A stretch of 64,000 bases of DNA from Bacteroidales bacterium. GTDB taxonomy: Bacteria > Bacteroidota > Bacteroidia > Bacteroidales > UBA932. Numbering within the stretch: position 1 is the first letter of the stretch; every line of letters starts with the position of its first letter. The stretch covers positions 1 to 64,000 of the forward strand of contig JAFXPV010000073.1 in the NCBI GenBank assembly GCA_017527625.1. Reading direction: 5' to 3'. The notes below the pieces were generated by a model that was given only the letters and a program-made list of their open reading frames with translations, was not told where the DNA came from and made no database searches. A program made the translations under genes and the position numbers. Below, piece after piece: positions 26,418 through 34,549 of this stretch.

Positions 26418-26993
26418 ATGGAAAAGAACAAAGAAATGACAGCGAGCGAAAGCCTGGCTCTCATCGCTGAAACGATGAATAACAGCCGCAGGGTTATTCT
26501 CCGCACCAACTCAAAGCACTTTATCCTTTGGGGTGTATTACTGACTGTATTGTCTCTCGTAATCTACTTCCTCTGGCACAGCACCGGCAGCGCTAACTGG
26601 AACCTTCTATGGTTCGCTATGCCTGCGATCGGCTACGGAACCGCTGCTCTTGTCAACAACAAGAAAGATGCTGATCCGAAGAATGAAATCAGCCGTCTTC
26701 TTGGTCTCAGCTGGGCGGCTTTCGGCTTTTTTTCAGTAGTTCTCAGCGCCATCGCAATCTTCGCAGTTCCGATGAACATCACCCTCATCATCGTCCTGCT
26801 GCTCGGTCTTGCAGAGTGCATCTCGGGAGTTATCCTGAGGAGTTGGCCCATCGCCATCGCAGGTATGATAATGGGTATCGGCGGCGCAGTCGCTGCAGTT
26901 CTTCTGAAGTCTGAAGCTCAACTGCTTCTCTTCACCCTCGGCGGACTCCTGCTCGCAGTCACCGGTCTTGTAATCAAACTTCAATACAAATAA
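26418..26993 (+). CDS. Membrane protein paired with a winged-helix regulator
   Basis: A 191-residue protein with a 35-residue cytosolic N-terminus (TASESLALIAETMNNSRR) and six hydrophobic segments arranged as three hairpins. The layout is that of small Bacteroidota membrane proteins encoded just before a HTH_34-type regulator. Function unknown. Five bases separate it from that regulator. Confidence 0.7.
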   Translation: MEKNKEMTASESLALIAETMNNSRRVILRTNSKHFILWGVLLTVLSLVIYFLWHSTGSANWNLLWFAMPAIGYGTAALVNNKKDADPKNEISRLLGLSWAAFGFFSVVLSAIAIFAVPMNITLIIVLLLGLAECISGVILRSWPIAIAGMIMGIGGAVAAVLLKSEAQLLLFTLGGLLLAVTGLVIKLQYK

Positions 26994-26998
26994 CAGCT

Positions 26999-27289
26999 AT
27001 GTTTCCGAAACTCGACCCGATCCTTCACTCGGAGCTGAGGCTGGCCGTGATGTCCATCCTCGCCGGTGTCGAAGACGCGGACTTCTCCTTCATCAAGAAG
27101 CAGACAGGCGCGACATCCGGAAATCTGAGCGTGCAGATCGACAAACTTTGTGCGGCGGGCTACATCACCGTGGAGAAAGGCTTCAAAGGAAAGATGCCCC
27201 GCACCACCTGCCGCATCACAGAAGCAGGCCTTCAAGCCTTCAGCAACTACGTCACAGCCCTGCAGGAATACCTGTCAGCCGGCAAATAA
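26999..27289 (+). CDS. Winged-helix transcriptional regulator
   Basis: A 96-residue winged-helix DNA-binding protein of the HTH_34 type (ArsR/MarR-like fold). LDPILHSELRLAVMSILA opens the domain, the recognition helix is in TSGNLSVQIDKLCAAGYI, and the wing is KGFKGKMPRTTCRITEAG. It probably controls its own operon with the membrane protein; the sensed signal is unknown. Confidence 0.85.
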   Translation: MFPKLDPILHSELRLAVMSILAGVEDADFSFIKKQTGATSGNLSVQIDKLCAAGYITVEKGFKGKMPRTTCRITEAGLQAFSNYVTALQEYLSAGK

Positions 27290-27332
27290 GGGACAGTAGC
27301 TTCCCTGCCCATAATGGCAGATAACAAAGAAA

Positions 27333-27362
27333 AGCCGTCGCGAAAAACGACGGCTATTTCTT
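27333..27362. terminator. Bidirectional terminator between convergent genes
   Basis: An eight-base stem AGCCGTCG / CGACGGCT with a seven-base loop, T-rich on the right for the plus strand and on the left complement (CTTTTC) for the minus strand. It serves the winged-helix gene and the ACT gene. Confidence 0.7.
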
Positions 27363-27384
27363 TTACATAAAGCTCAATGGGCGA

Positions 27385-27804
27385 TCAGGCCAGATCCTCC
27401 GCCGTGAGGTAGTGCAGTCCGTTGGCTGATATTACTTCACGGGCTTCCTGCTCCTGGTCGGTGCGGAAGACGAGGATGCCGTTGCCTTTGTAGAGGAAAG
27501 CATACATATAGGTAATGCCGATGGACGCGTCGCTGAATATGCGCACCACGTCAGCCGCTCCGCCGGGCTGGTTGTCAAGCTCGAGGGCGAAGACTTCCGA
27601 CAGCGCCACTGCCACTCCTGCTGCCTTCAGTTCGGTGTAAGCCCTGTCGGGCTCGCTGCAAATAATCCTGAAAATGCCGTATTCCGCCGTGTCGGCGATA
27701 GTGCAGGCAATCATCTGGATGTGAGACTGCTTGATGAGTTCCAGCACTTTGATGAGCGTGCCGGAGCTATTCTCGATGAAGATGGATAGTTGCGGAATAG
27801 TCAT
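27385..27804 (-). CDS. Double ACT-domain protein
   Basis: A 139-residue protein made of two ACT-like domains (MTIPQLSIFIENSSGTLIKV at the start, then a second from about residue 70 with GGAADVVRIFSDASIGITY). ACT domains bind amino acids. It is the usual companion of phenylacetate-CoA ligase and indolepyruvate oxidoreductase genes in Bacteroidota, and probably senses an aromatic or branched amino acid for that pathway. 16 bases downstream of paaK. Confidence 0.85.
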   Translation of the reverse strand: MTIPQLSIFIENSSGTLIKVLELIKQSHIQMIACTIADTAEYGIFRIICSEPDRAYTELKAAGVAVALSEVFALELDNQPGGAADVVRIFSDASIGITYMYAFLYKGNGILVFRTDQEQEAREVISANGLHYLTAEDLA

Positions 27805-27820
27805 AATATGCTGTTTTTAA

Positions 27821-29131
27821 TTATTGCAATTTACGCTTGTCGACCACGCGGGTGCTCTTGCCCTGGCTGCGTTCTATCGTGCCGGGAGCCTTGAGCTGCA
27901 CCTTGACTCCGATGCTGAGCACGCTCTTGAGCTTGGCTGAGAGTTTCTTGCTGAGCTCGTCGATGGCTGCCGGGGTGTCCATCGTGGCAGTGAAATAATC
28001 CTGACGAAGCTCTACCTGGACGGTCAGCGTGTCGAGGTTGTTGACACGGTCAACGACCAGCATATAGCGGGGCGCGATTTCCTCCATTGTGAGAACGACG
28101 CTCTCAACCTGGCTCGGGAAGACGTTGATTCCGCGGATGATGAGCATATCGTCGCTGCGGCCCTGGATGGCGCTCATACGGACGTTCGTGCGGCCGCAGG
28201 GGCACTCCCCTTCCATCAGCGAGCAGAGGTCGCGGGTGCGATAGCGCAGCACCGGCATTCCCTCCTTGGTGAGGGTTGTGAACACGAGTTCTCCTGTCTG
28301 ACCTGCGGGCAGCGGCTCGAGGGTCACGGGGTCGATTATCTCGGGGAAGAAGTGGTCTTCGTTGATGTGGGAGCCGTGCTGCTCGTCGCATTCGTAGCTG
28401 ACGCTGGGACCCATTATTTCGCTCAGGCCATAGATGTTGTAGCCCTTGAGGCCCAGCCTGCTCTGGATCTCCTGACGCATACCTTCAGTCCAGGGCTCAG
28501 CGCCGAAAGCTCCGGTGCGCAGCTTGATCTGGTCCTTGGTTATGCCCATCTTCTCCATCGTCTCCGCGAGGTAGAGGGCGTAAGACGGCGTGCAGGCTAT
28601 GCCGGTAATGCCGAGATCGCGGATCAGGCGGGCGTGCTTCTCGGTGTTGCCGGTCGATGCCGGGACTACCGACGCTCCCACCTTCTCCACTCCGTTGTGG
28701 GCTCCGAGGCCGCCGGTGAACAGGCCGTAACCGTATGCGACTGAGAAAATGTCGTTGCGAGTAACTCCAAACGCGGTGAGGCTGCGGGCCATACACTCGC
28801 TCCAGACGCCGATGTCCTTGCGGGTATATCCCACGATCGTAGGATTGCCGGTGGTGCCGCTGGAAGCGTGGATGCGGATTATCTCGCTGGCAGGAGCCGC
28901 CTGCAGGCCGAAAGGATAATTGTCGCGAAGGTCCTTCTTTGTGGTGAAGGGCAACTTGACGATGTCATCTATCGTCGTGATGTCTTCCGGGGTCAGGTCC
29001 ATCTCCTGGAGCTTGTTGCGGTAGAAGGGAACGTTGTGATAGACGTATTCGACTACTTTGTGGAGCCGTTTGCCCTGCAGCTCGCGCATCTGGTCGCGGC
29101 TCATACATTCTTTTGTGGGATTCCAGATCAT
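27821..29131 (-). CDS. paaK: Phenylacetate-CoA ligase family enzyme
   Basis: A 436-residue adenylating ligase. Phosphate loop ASSGTTGNPTIVGYT from residue 89, YGLSEIMGPSVSYEC (adenine region), RYRTRDLC (hinge) and GRSDDMLIIRGINVFPSQVE of the C-terminal domain are intact. It activates aryl-acetates with CoA and ATP; beside iorAB it more likely links arylacetate and acyl-CoA pools, running from arylpyruvates. I start at MIWNPTKE; the open frame extends upstream into iorB but shadows it. Confidence 0.9.
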   Translation of the reverse strand: MIWNPTKECMSRDQMRELQGKRLHKVVEYVYHNVPFYRNKLQEMDLTPEDITTIDDIVKLPFTTKKDLRDNYPFGLQAAPASEIIRIHASSGTTGNPTIVGYTRKDIGVWSECMARSLTAFGVTRNDIFSVAYGYGLFTGGLGAHNGVEKVGASVVPASTGNTEKHARLIRDLGITGIACTPSYALYLAETMEKMGITKDQIKLRTGAFGAEPWTEGMRQEIQSRLGLKGYNIYGLSEIMGPSVSYECDEQHGSHINEDHFFPEIIDPVTLEPLPAGQTGELVFTTLTKEGMPVLRYRTRDLCSLMEGECPCGRTNVRMSAIQGRSDDMLIIRGINVFPSQVESVVLTMEEIAPRYMLVVDRVNNLDTLTVQVELRQDYFTATMDTPAAIDELSKKLSAKLKSVLSIGVKVQLKAPGTIERSQGKSTRVVDKRKLQ

Positions 29132-29144
29132 TGTATTGTGGTGC

Positions 29145-29726
29145 TTACTGATTCTTTGAGTGGTTGAGGCCGAGGTCGAAGGCCTTGAGGTTTGCTGCGA
29201 CCACCGCCTCGCCCTTGGGAGCGAAGACACGGGCCACGGCGTCGCGCAGCTGCTGCGGCTCGAGCAGCTTGATGAAGGGGGCGGCCATACCGAGCAGCAC
29301 GACGTTGGCGCTCTTGGGCAGGCCGTTGTCGCGGGCCATCTCTTCGATGTCGAGGCGGACGCTGTGAGGCATCGCGTCAATCTCCGCCAGCACTGCGGCC
29401 TGGTCGGGGTAGTTGGGGATGTTGACCACCGGCTTCGAAGACGTCACGATGATGCCGTCCGCAGCCAGGTACGGCAGATAGCGCAGGGCTTCCATCGGCT
29501 CCATCGACAGAATCATATCGGCACCGCCGCGGGCTATGAGGTCGCTCCAGATGGGTTCCGTGGACAGACGCAGGTCGCTCTGGACGTCGCCGCCGCGCTG
29601 GCTCATACCGTGCACTTCGGCCTGTTTGAGGTGAAGGCCTGCGGCTGTCGCCGCTTCTGCTATTATCGTCGCGATGGAGAGGATCCCCTGCCCTCCTACA
29701 CCGCAGAGTTTTATGTCGAGTTTCAT
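29145..29726 (-). CDS. iorB: Indolepyruvate oxidoreductase, beta subunit
   Basis: A 193-residue gamma-type subunit of the 2-oxoacid:ferredoxin oxidoreductase family, opening with KLCGVGGQGILSIATIIAEA and EVHGMSQRGGDVQSDLR, both typical of IorB. With IorA it converts arylpyruvates to aryl-CoA with reduction of ferredoxin, or runs in reverse for aromatic amino acid synthesis. Start at 29726 overlaps the iorA stop by four bases. Confidence 0.92.
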   Translation of the reverse strand: MKLDIKLCGVGGQGILSIATIIAEAATAAGLHLKQAEVHGMSQRGGDVQSDLRLSTEPIWSDLIARGGADMILSMEPMEALRYLPYLAADGIIVTSSKPVVNIPNYPDQAAVLAEIDAMPHSVRLDIEEMARDNGLPKSANVVLLGMAAPFIKLLEPQQLRDAVARVFAPKGEAVVAANLKAFDLGLNHSKNQ

Positions 29727-31423
29727 TTGCTTTCCGTTTTCTTGGCAGCACGCATCCTGCGGCCGAGGGTCTGCATACATTCGCGCTGAGATATGATCAC
29801 CGATACGCCCTTGTAGGCCATTTCTTCCCTGATTATGCGGGTTATTACTTCCATATTCCTGGGCAGCGGCACGACAAGGTGCAGGTGCTCGCGCTCCACA
29901 CCGAGGGCCAGGCATATCGCTTCGTACTTGTTGAGGCCGGCTGAGTCCTGTCCGCCAGTCATCGCCGTCGTGAAATTGTCGCTGATTATCACGGTGATGG
30001 GGCTGTTCTCGTTCACGGCGTCCAGCAGGCCGGTCATACCCGAGTGGGTGAAGGTGGAGTCGCCGATGACTGTCACCACAGGGAACATTCCGGCGTCTGC
30101 GGCTCCTTTGGCCAGAGTTATGGCCGAGCCCATATCGACGCAGCTTTCCAGAGCCCTGAACGGAGGCAGGAAGCCGAGGGCGTAGCAGCCGATGTCGCCG
30201 AATATCCTCGAATCAGGAAACTCGTTGGCCACGAAGCCGAGGGCGGCGAATACATCGCGGTGGCCGCAGCCCTGGCAGAGCTGGGGCGGACGCGGGGCGA
30301 CGTTCCGGGCGGGGCTGAAGACGGGACCGCACTTCACACCGAGGGCCGAAGCGACGCTGTCGGGGGTCAGCTCGCCCATACGGGGCAGGCAGCCGTGGAT
30401 CAGCTCTCCGGTCAGGGGCATACGGGTCGCGTCAAGCTCGCCCTGGTCTGCACGGCGGCCGGCCAGCTTGCAGACAATCGGATAGCCGGCACCTAGTATT
30501 CCGCGCACGTTCTCCTCTACGAACGGCTGGCCTTCTTCGACAACGAGTATCTTGTCGCAGCTCGCCGCCAGCGCCTTGACCTTGGCCTCAGGAAGCGGGT
30601 ACTGCGAGATTTTCAGTATGGGGATGCCTGCGGGGGCAGTTTCCTTTACGTAGTTATATCCGATGCCCGCGGCGATGATGCCCAAGGGGTGGATCGGGGC
30701 GGGGGTGGCGGCGGGTGTGGCATCCAGGCCTTCCAGCCAGTTGTAGGGCGAGTCTTCAGAGCAGCAGCCTATGCGGTCCTGGAGGGACACAAGCTTGGCG
30801 TACTGCCTGCGCGCGTTCAGAGGGATCAGCACCCAGCGGCTGAGGTCCTTGTCAGGATTGAAAGGATTCTCGGGGCAGGCCTCGCCACGCACCTCCACTG
30901 CAGCCCGCGAATGCGCCAGTCGCGTCACAAGGCGCATCAGCACAGGGAGTTGCAGAGCTTCAGAAAGCTCGAAGGCCACAGACATCATATCGTAAGCCTC
31001 CTGCTGATTCGACGGTTCCAGAATGGGCACCATCGCAAACTTCCCGTAGAAGCGCGAATCCTGCTCGTTCTGCGACGAGTGCATCGAAGGGTCGTCCGCG
31101 CTCAGCACCACCAGACCTCCGTTGACGCCCGTGCTGGCCGAATTGATGAAGGGATCGGCGCAGACGTTCAGACCCACGTGTTTCATACACACCAGGGCCC
31201 GCTTGCCGGCATAAGACATACCGAGCGCAGTCTCCATCGCAGTTTTTTCGTTCGTGCACCAGCGGCTGTGAACTCCGCGTTCCTTCGCAAGAGGGCTGTG
31301 CTGTATATATTCTGTAATTTCGGTGGACGGGGTTCCCGGATAAGCATACACACCAGACAGTCCAGCGTGCAACGCTCCCAGGGCCAACGCCTCATCGCCA
31401 AGTAGCAGTCTCTTTTCAGACAT
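29723..31423 (-). CDS. iorA: Indolepyruvate oxidoreductase, alpha subunit
   Basis: A 566-residue thiamine-diphosphate enzyme. N-terminal pyrimidine-binding domain opens LLLGDEALALGALHAGLSG with YAYPGTPSTEI; the diphosphate-binding half has CQGCGHRDVFAALGF and GDIGCYALGF, then DSTFTHSG. Archaeal IorA carries a C-terminal pair of 4Fe-4S clusters; this protein ends soon after the ThDP domain (RECMQTLGRRMRAAKKTESK) and shows no ferredoxin-type CxxCxxC. Bacteroidota IorA proteins are commonly this short, so electrons must pass to a separate ferredoxin. Minus-strand -7 element TACTTTTG at 31447-31454. Confidence 0.92.
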   Translation of the reverse strand: MSEKRLLLGDEALALGALHAGLSGVYAYPGTPSTEITEYIQHSPLAKERGVHSRWCTNEKTAMETALGMSYAGKRALVCMKHVGLNVCADPFINSASTGVNGGLVVLSADDPSMHSSQNEQDSRFYGKFAMVPILEPSNQQEAYDMMSVAFELSEALQLPVLMRLVTRLAHSRAAVEVRGEACPENPFNPDKDLSRWVLIPLNARRQYAKLVSLQDRIGCCSEDSPYNWLEGLDATPAATPAPIHPLGIIAAGIGYNYVKETAPAGIPILKISQYPLPEAKVKALAASCDKILVVEEGQPFVEENVRGILGAGYPIVCKLAGRRADQGELDATRMPLTGELIHGCLPRMGELTPDSVASALGVKCGPVFSPARNVAPRPPQLCQGCGHRDVFAALGFVANEFPDSRIFGDIGCYALGFLPPFRALESCVDMGSAITLAKGAADAGMFPVVTVIGDSTFTHSGMTGLLDAVNENSPITVIISDNFTTAMTGGQDSAGLNKYEAICLALGVEREHLHLVVPLPRNMEVITRIIREEMAYKGVSVIISQRECMQTLGRRMRAAKKTESK

Positions 31424-31446
31424 AATTCAGATGATAAACTGAAGGG

Positions 31447-31454
31447 CAAAAGTA
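31447..31454 (-). promoter_or_regulatory. Promoter of iorA-iorB-paaK-ACT operon
   Basis: TACTTTTG on the minus strand, 24 bases before the iorA start, with a TTG about 19 bases further upstream. Confidence 0.5.
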
Positions 31455-31629
31455 GGTTTTTACCGTCACTAATGCAAGAAAACGCCGCCCTTTGTGATAT
31501 TCTGCCCTCCCTTCCCAGCGTGCACCGACGCTCGAATAGACATCCCCCATCCCGCTGAACCGAACCCGGCGCGGCCAACAGCACGCAAAACCAGCACCCG
31601 TCCAGCGAAAACGCCATTTGCGACGGATA

Positions 31630-31708
31630 CGGCCGGAAAAAGGGCCGATTTCCCGGCCGAGCAGTTCTGCGCGAGGTATTCGGCCGGAAAAAGGGCTGAT
31701 TTCCCGGC
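31630..31708. repeat. Pair of 28-base palindromic-ended repeats
   Basis: Two copies at 31630-31657 and 31681-31708, differing at one base, spaced 51 bases apart. Each begins GGCCGGAAAAAGGG and ends TTTCCCGGCC, so each can fold on itself. The preceding bases (GATAC / TATTC) are also similar. Confidence 0.8.
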
Positions 31709-31747
31709 CAAGGGGAAGATACGTGCTTCCGAAAAGCGCAGGATGCG

Positions 31748-31820
31748 GAAAAAGATATTCTCGACGGGCAAGCGAGCCCCCCCCAGAGCTCGCGCAGTCC
31801 CGGCGGGAAATATCTTTTTC
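31748..31820. ncRNA. Stem-loop A of a two-member family
   Basis: Outer stem GAAAAAGATATT (31748-31759) with a perfect 12-base complement at 31809-31820; inner stem GCGAGC (31772-31777) with GCTCGC (31788-31793). The apical loop contains CCCCCCAGAG and the internal loops carry GACGGG on the left and TCCCGGCGGG on the right, shared with stem-loop B. Whether it is transcribed is unknown; labelled ncRNA only as a structured element. Confidence 0.45.
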
Positions 31821-32003
31821 TTCTCTTCCCTGCCCCGCTCGCTCATTTCCTCTGCATATAATGATAATATCACGCTAAAAACTCATATTATGCGGCTGTT
31901 TTTCTGAAAATCAGGGGTTTGGGGCCGCATGGTATGAGGGAATGCGCAGTACAGTCATATTATGCGCTAGCGCATTTTTCTTTCCGAGTGTCTGGGTGGC
32001 GAA

Positions 32004-32066
32004 GGGTTTTCCTCGGACGGCAGCAGGAGCCCCCCAGAGTTCCTGCTGTCGGACGGGAGGAAACCC
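32004..32066. ncRNA. Stem-loop B of a two-member family
   Basis: Outer stem GGGTTTTCCTC (32004-32014) with GAGGAAACCC (32057-32066), one bulged T; inner stem CAGCAGGA (32021-32028) with TCCTGCTG (32041-32048); apical loop GCCCCCCAGAGT. Stem sequences differ from stem-loop A while the loop and flanking GGACGG/GGACGGG bases are kept. Confidence 0.45.
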
Positions 32067-32110
32067 GTTCCCGGTTCTTCCTTCCAGCACAATTGCAATT
32101 TTACGCAATT

Positions 32111-32154
32111 CATAAAATAATTTTATGTTTTTCATAAAATTGGCATTATCTTTG
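32111..32154 (+). promoter_or_regulatory. Palindromic operator and promoter of DUF2975/XRE pair
   Basis: A perfect 17-base palindrome CATAAAATAATTTTATG at 32111-32127, an extra half-site CATAAAAT at 32133-32140, and the -7 element TATCTTTG at 32147-32154. The operator overlaps the expected -33 region, so binding would repress. The obvious candidate is the XRE regulator two genes on. Confidence 0.6.
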
Positions 32155-32188
32155 CCCACCGATACATCAAAACTAAACAGACAAGGAT

Positions 32189-32665
32189 ATGAACAATTCA
32201 ACACAAAAGAGCATCAAGAGGCTCTCCACCGCCACGCTCATTATCGGCGGTCTTACTATTGCCTATCTTTACTGGGAGATGATAGCACAGTTATGGGTAG
32301 ACAGTTATATTTTCCCTTTAACGTGGAACCCTGACATCAAGGGGTGGCAGATTTTCATTCTCGCGGCTCGTTTCCTTGGATTGACACTCCTTTACATCCT
32401 ATGTTGCATTTTTCTGTATCGTACCAACAAAGGACTTAAAAATGGTGAAATCTTCCATAAGTCAAATATTTCCCTTATCCGGTGGGGTGCCCTGGTCGCA
32501 GCAGTTCTCGCCTTTGTCAACTCAAATTATGCTGCTGTCGTGAAGGGGGAATCAGAGCTGATGCTGGAATCCAACACCATCCTGATCCCGCTCATCGTCC
32601 TCCTGTTCGCAGGACTCTACAAGATGGCATACCTGGCAGCAGAAGACAGCAAGCTCGCGATATGA
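32189..32665 (+). CDS. DUF2975 membrane protein
   Basis: A 158-residue four-helix membrane protein of the DUF2975 family, with helices near residues 15-33, 52-76, 97-113 and 128-147. DUF2975 proteins are nearly always paired with a small YozG-like XRE regulator, as here (ATGA overlap). Function is unknown. Confidence 0.85.
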   Translation: MNNSTQKSIKRLSTATLIIGGLTIAYLYWEMIAQLWVDSYIFPLTWNPDIKGWQIFILAARFLGLTLLYILCCIFLYRTNKGLKNGEIFHKSNISLIRWGALVAAVLAFVNSNYAAVVKGESELMLESNTILIPLIVLLFAGLYKMAYLAAEDSKLAI

Positions 32666-32904
32666 TTACAGTAAACCTCGATAAGATGCTCTGGGAGCGC
32701 CATATGAAACTCTCGGAACTTTCTGATAAGATCGGCATTTCAATGACCAACCTTTCCCTGCTCAAGACAGGGAAAGGCCGGGCCATCCGCTTCACGACTC
32801 TGAACAAGCTTTGTCGGGTGCTGGACTGCAAGCCAGGTGACATTCTGGACTACCAGCCGGACCCGGAAGGCACTGAAATGGAAGATGACATCTACGCGGA
32901 TTAA
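32662..32904 (+). CDS. XRE-family regulator (YozG-like)
   Basis: An 80-residue helix-turn-helix protein: MLWERHMKLSELSDKIGISM, recognition helix in TNLSLLKTGKGRAIRFTTL, then NKLCRVLDCKPGDILDY. This is the YozG/HTH_26 type that represses its own DUF2975 operon; the palindrome at 32111-32127 is a plausible site. Confidence 0.9.
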   Translation: MITVNLDKMLWERHMKLSELSDKIGISMTNLSLLKTGKGRAIRFTTLNKLCRVLDCKPGDILDYQPDPEGTEMEDDIYAD

Positions 32905-33577
32905 CTTTATTATTGCGCTGGCATTCCTCCCTGCCCTGCGGAGCGAGCAACCCCTGGGGCGGGAACTTGGTTCGGTCGCACAGGCCAAAAGACCTTTTCT
33001 TGTCAGGAACATCCAGCTCTCTGTCCGCAGCAACCACATCCCCGGCTGCGTAGCGTCCATCAACATCGGAGTCGCCGTCAAAGGGATTGAAGTGCTGAAA
33101 TAATACAGTTTTTCAGCTTACAAAATGTAAGTCCAATGTAAAAATCCATATTTGGCAGATGCTGTAAAAATGCATATAAAGGCCTTATTTGGAGGGTTAT
33201 GAGCGAACGGAGCGAAGAGCATTCCGCGAAAAAGTTGGAAACTGTCACAAGTGCGTATTTTTACATTTGAGACGGGCGGACGTTTACGTAAAAAAAAAGT
33301 GCTTTTGAGGACCTCTCTTCCGATGGGCACATTTATTGATTCAAACTGGCTTCTGACAGCTCTGATGCAGCGAATTGGCACAAAAATGCATCATATAATA
33401 GATGCATCCGCTGATGTCACGAACAAGAATGATAACTCAGCCTCATACATACACAAAACGCAATTTGAGCCCATATAACGAGGCTTTTTACAGTTTTTTT
33501 ACTACTTTCGCTTAATTATTAGATAAGTTGCCTGATTGTTTTATTAAAACCAGCATCACAACGGTTTGATAATCAGA
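32905..33577. other. Gene-poor stretch before the fimbrial operon
   Basis: About 670 bases. The first 200 (32905-33103) keep open reading frames on both strands and are G/C-rich like a gene remnant, but nothing matches a family I know. From 33104 the sequence turns A/T-rich, with several ATGCAT and TGTAAAAAT-type words, and ends in the -7 element TACTTTCG at 33503-33510, which probably drives the fimbrial operon with a leader of about 60 bases. Confidence 0.6.
33503..33510 (+). promoter_or_regulatory. Likely promoter of fimbrial operon
   Basis: TACTTTCG after a T-rich tract, 68 bases before the ATG at 33578. No invertible inverted repeats flank it, so phase variation by inversion is not supported. 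Confidence 0.4.
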
Positions 33578-34513
33578 ATGTTGATAAGAACTTTCATATC
33601 AGTTGCAGTTTATCTGCTGGCTCTCGTTCCAACTCTTTCCTTGGCACGCGGAAATGAATCCGCGCACGCTTACGCACGCGAGGAAAGCCTGCTTACAGAG
33701 CAAAAGGCATCCCTCTGCAGCCCTGCCGCCGCAAACGATGATGACTTCGCAGCCGTTTCCGCCCCCGACACCGTCACGACCGCCGCAACTGCCACCGCAG
33801 CCACCCCTGCCTCATCAGCCAACTCAACCGCTGCACCCCAGCAGCCTCAGCGCCGCTACTGGACCGTCACCGGCGCACCGTACATCGACGAGCCCCTCCC
33901 GGCAGGCCGGCGTCCCGTCATCGGCCTGTCCACCAACCTCCTCTACGACGTTGCTACAATTCCGAGCTTCGGCATCGAGTTCTATCCTGCCCGCGGCCAC
34001 TGGACCTTCGGCGCCGACCTCGATTTCTCGCACTGGATGCATCGTTCCACCCACTTTTACAATCAGATCCACAACATAACGCTGAGCACCCGCCGCTATT
34101 TCCGCAGCAGCGACTCATACACCACCGCCCGCCGCCATAAATCCGACAGCCCCGCAGTATCCAGCTTCTACGGCCTCTACCTCACCGGCAACGTCAACGC
34201 AGTGCAGTACGGCCTCGGCTGGGATGCCCACGGCTGGGAAGGCGAAGGTCTCGGCGTCGGCATCGGCATCGGCTACAAATGGCAGCTCGACCGCCGTATG
34301 TACCTCGACCTCGGCGCCACCGCCGGCTTCTTCTACTCCCGCTACGACCCGTACGTGTGGGGCAACGACGACACCGGCTGGTATTATTACGATTACAACG
34401 GGGACCCCAGGGACTTCGTGCGACGCCGTATGGCCCTCACGTGGTTCGGCCCCACCAGAATATACCTCTCACTGGGAGTGAACTTATTTGACAGAAACAA
34501 TAAAAGAAGATAA
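33578..34513 (+). CDS. DUF3575 outer-membrane protein of fimbrial operon
   Basis: A 311-residue protein: signal peptide (to about residue 22), a 70-residue low-complexity Ala/Thr/Pro-rich linker, then a DUF3575 barrel with IGLSTNLLYDVATIPSFGIEFY and repeated Tyr/Trp/Gly strands ending YLSLGVNLF. DUF3575 genes head fimbrillin operons in Bacteroides and Alistipes; the role is unknown but assembly or anchoring is likely. I use ATG 33578, four codons after a TTG-initiated frame. Confidence 0.85.
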   Translation: MLIRTFISVAVYLLALVPTLSLARGNESAHAYAREESLLTEQKASLCSPAAANDDDFAAVSAPDTVTTAATATAATPASSANSTAAPQQPQRRYWTVTGAPYIDEPLPAGRRPVIGLSTNLLYDVATIPSFGIEFYPARGHWTFGADLDFSHWMHRSTHFYNQIHNITLSTRRYFRSSDSYTTARRHKSDSPAVSSFYGLYLTGNVNAVQYGLGWDAHGWEGEGLGVGIGIGYKWQLDRRMYLDLGATAGFFYSRYDPYVWGNDDTGWYYYDYNGDPRDFVRRRMALTWFGPTRIYLSLGVNLFDRNNKRR

Positions 34514-34549
34514 AGCCAGCCCGCAAACGACACAGACACTGAAGAACGA

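Larger units (their letters stand above)
31424..32188. other. Gene-poor stretch with repeats and stem-loops
   Basis: About 765 bases without a credible gene. It holds the iorA promoter, two 28-base G/C-rich repeats (31630-31708), two large related stem-loops (31748-31820 and 32004-32066), and the operator-like palindrome and promoter of the DUF2975 gene. Open frames on both strands exist but are built from the repeats and show no family resemblance. Confidence 0.75.

Noticed and set aside
31630..31708. Two 28-base repeats with a 23-base spacer as a minimal CRISPR
   Set aside because: Only two copies, strongly palindromic throughout, no cas genes in the window.
31469..31873. 134-residue open frame on the minus strand between iorA and DUF2975
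   Set aside because: It reads through the 28-base repeats and stem-loop A, giving AGKSALFPA twice; no signal, family or start context supports a gene.
33480..33580. Invertible promoter before the fimbrial operon
   Set aside because: No inverted repeats flanking the promoter and no invertase gene were found in the window.
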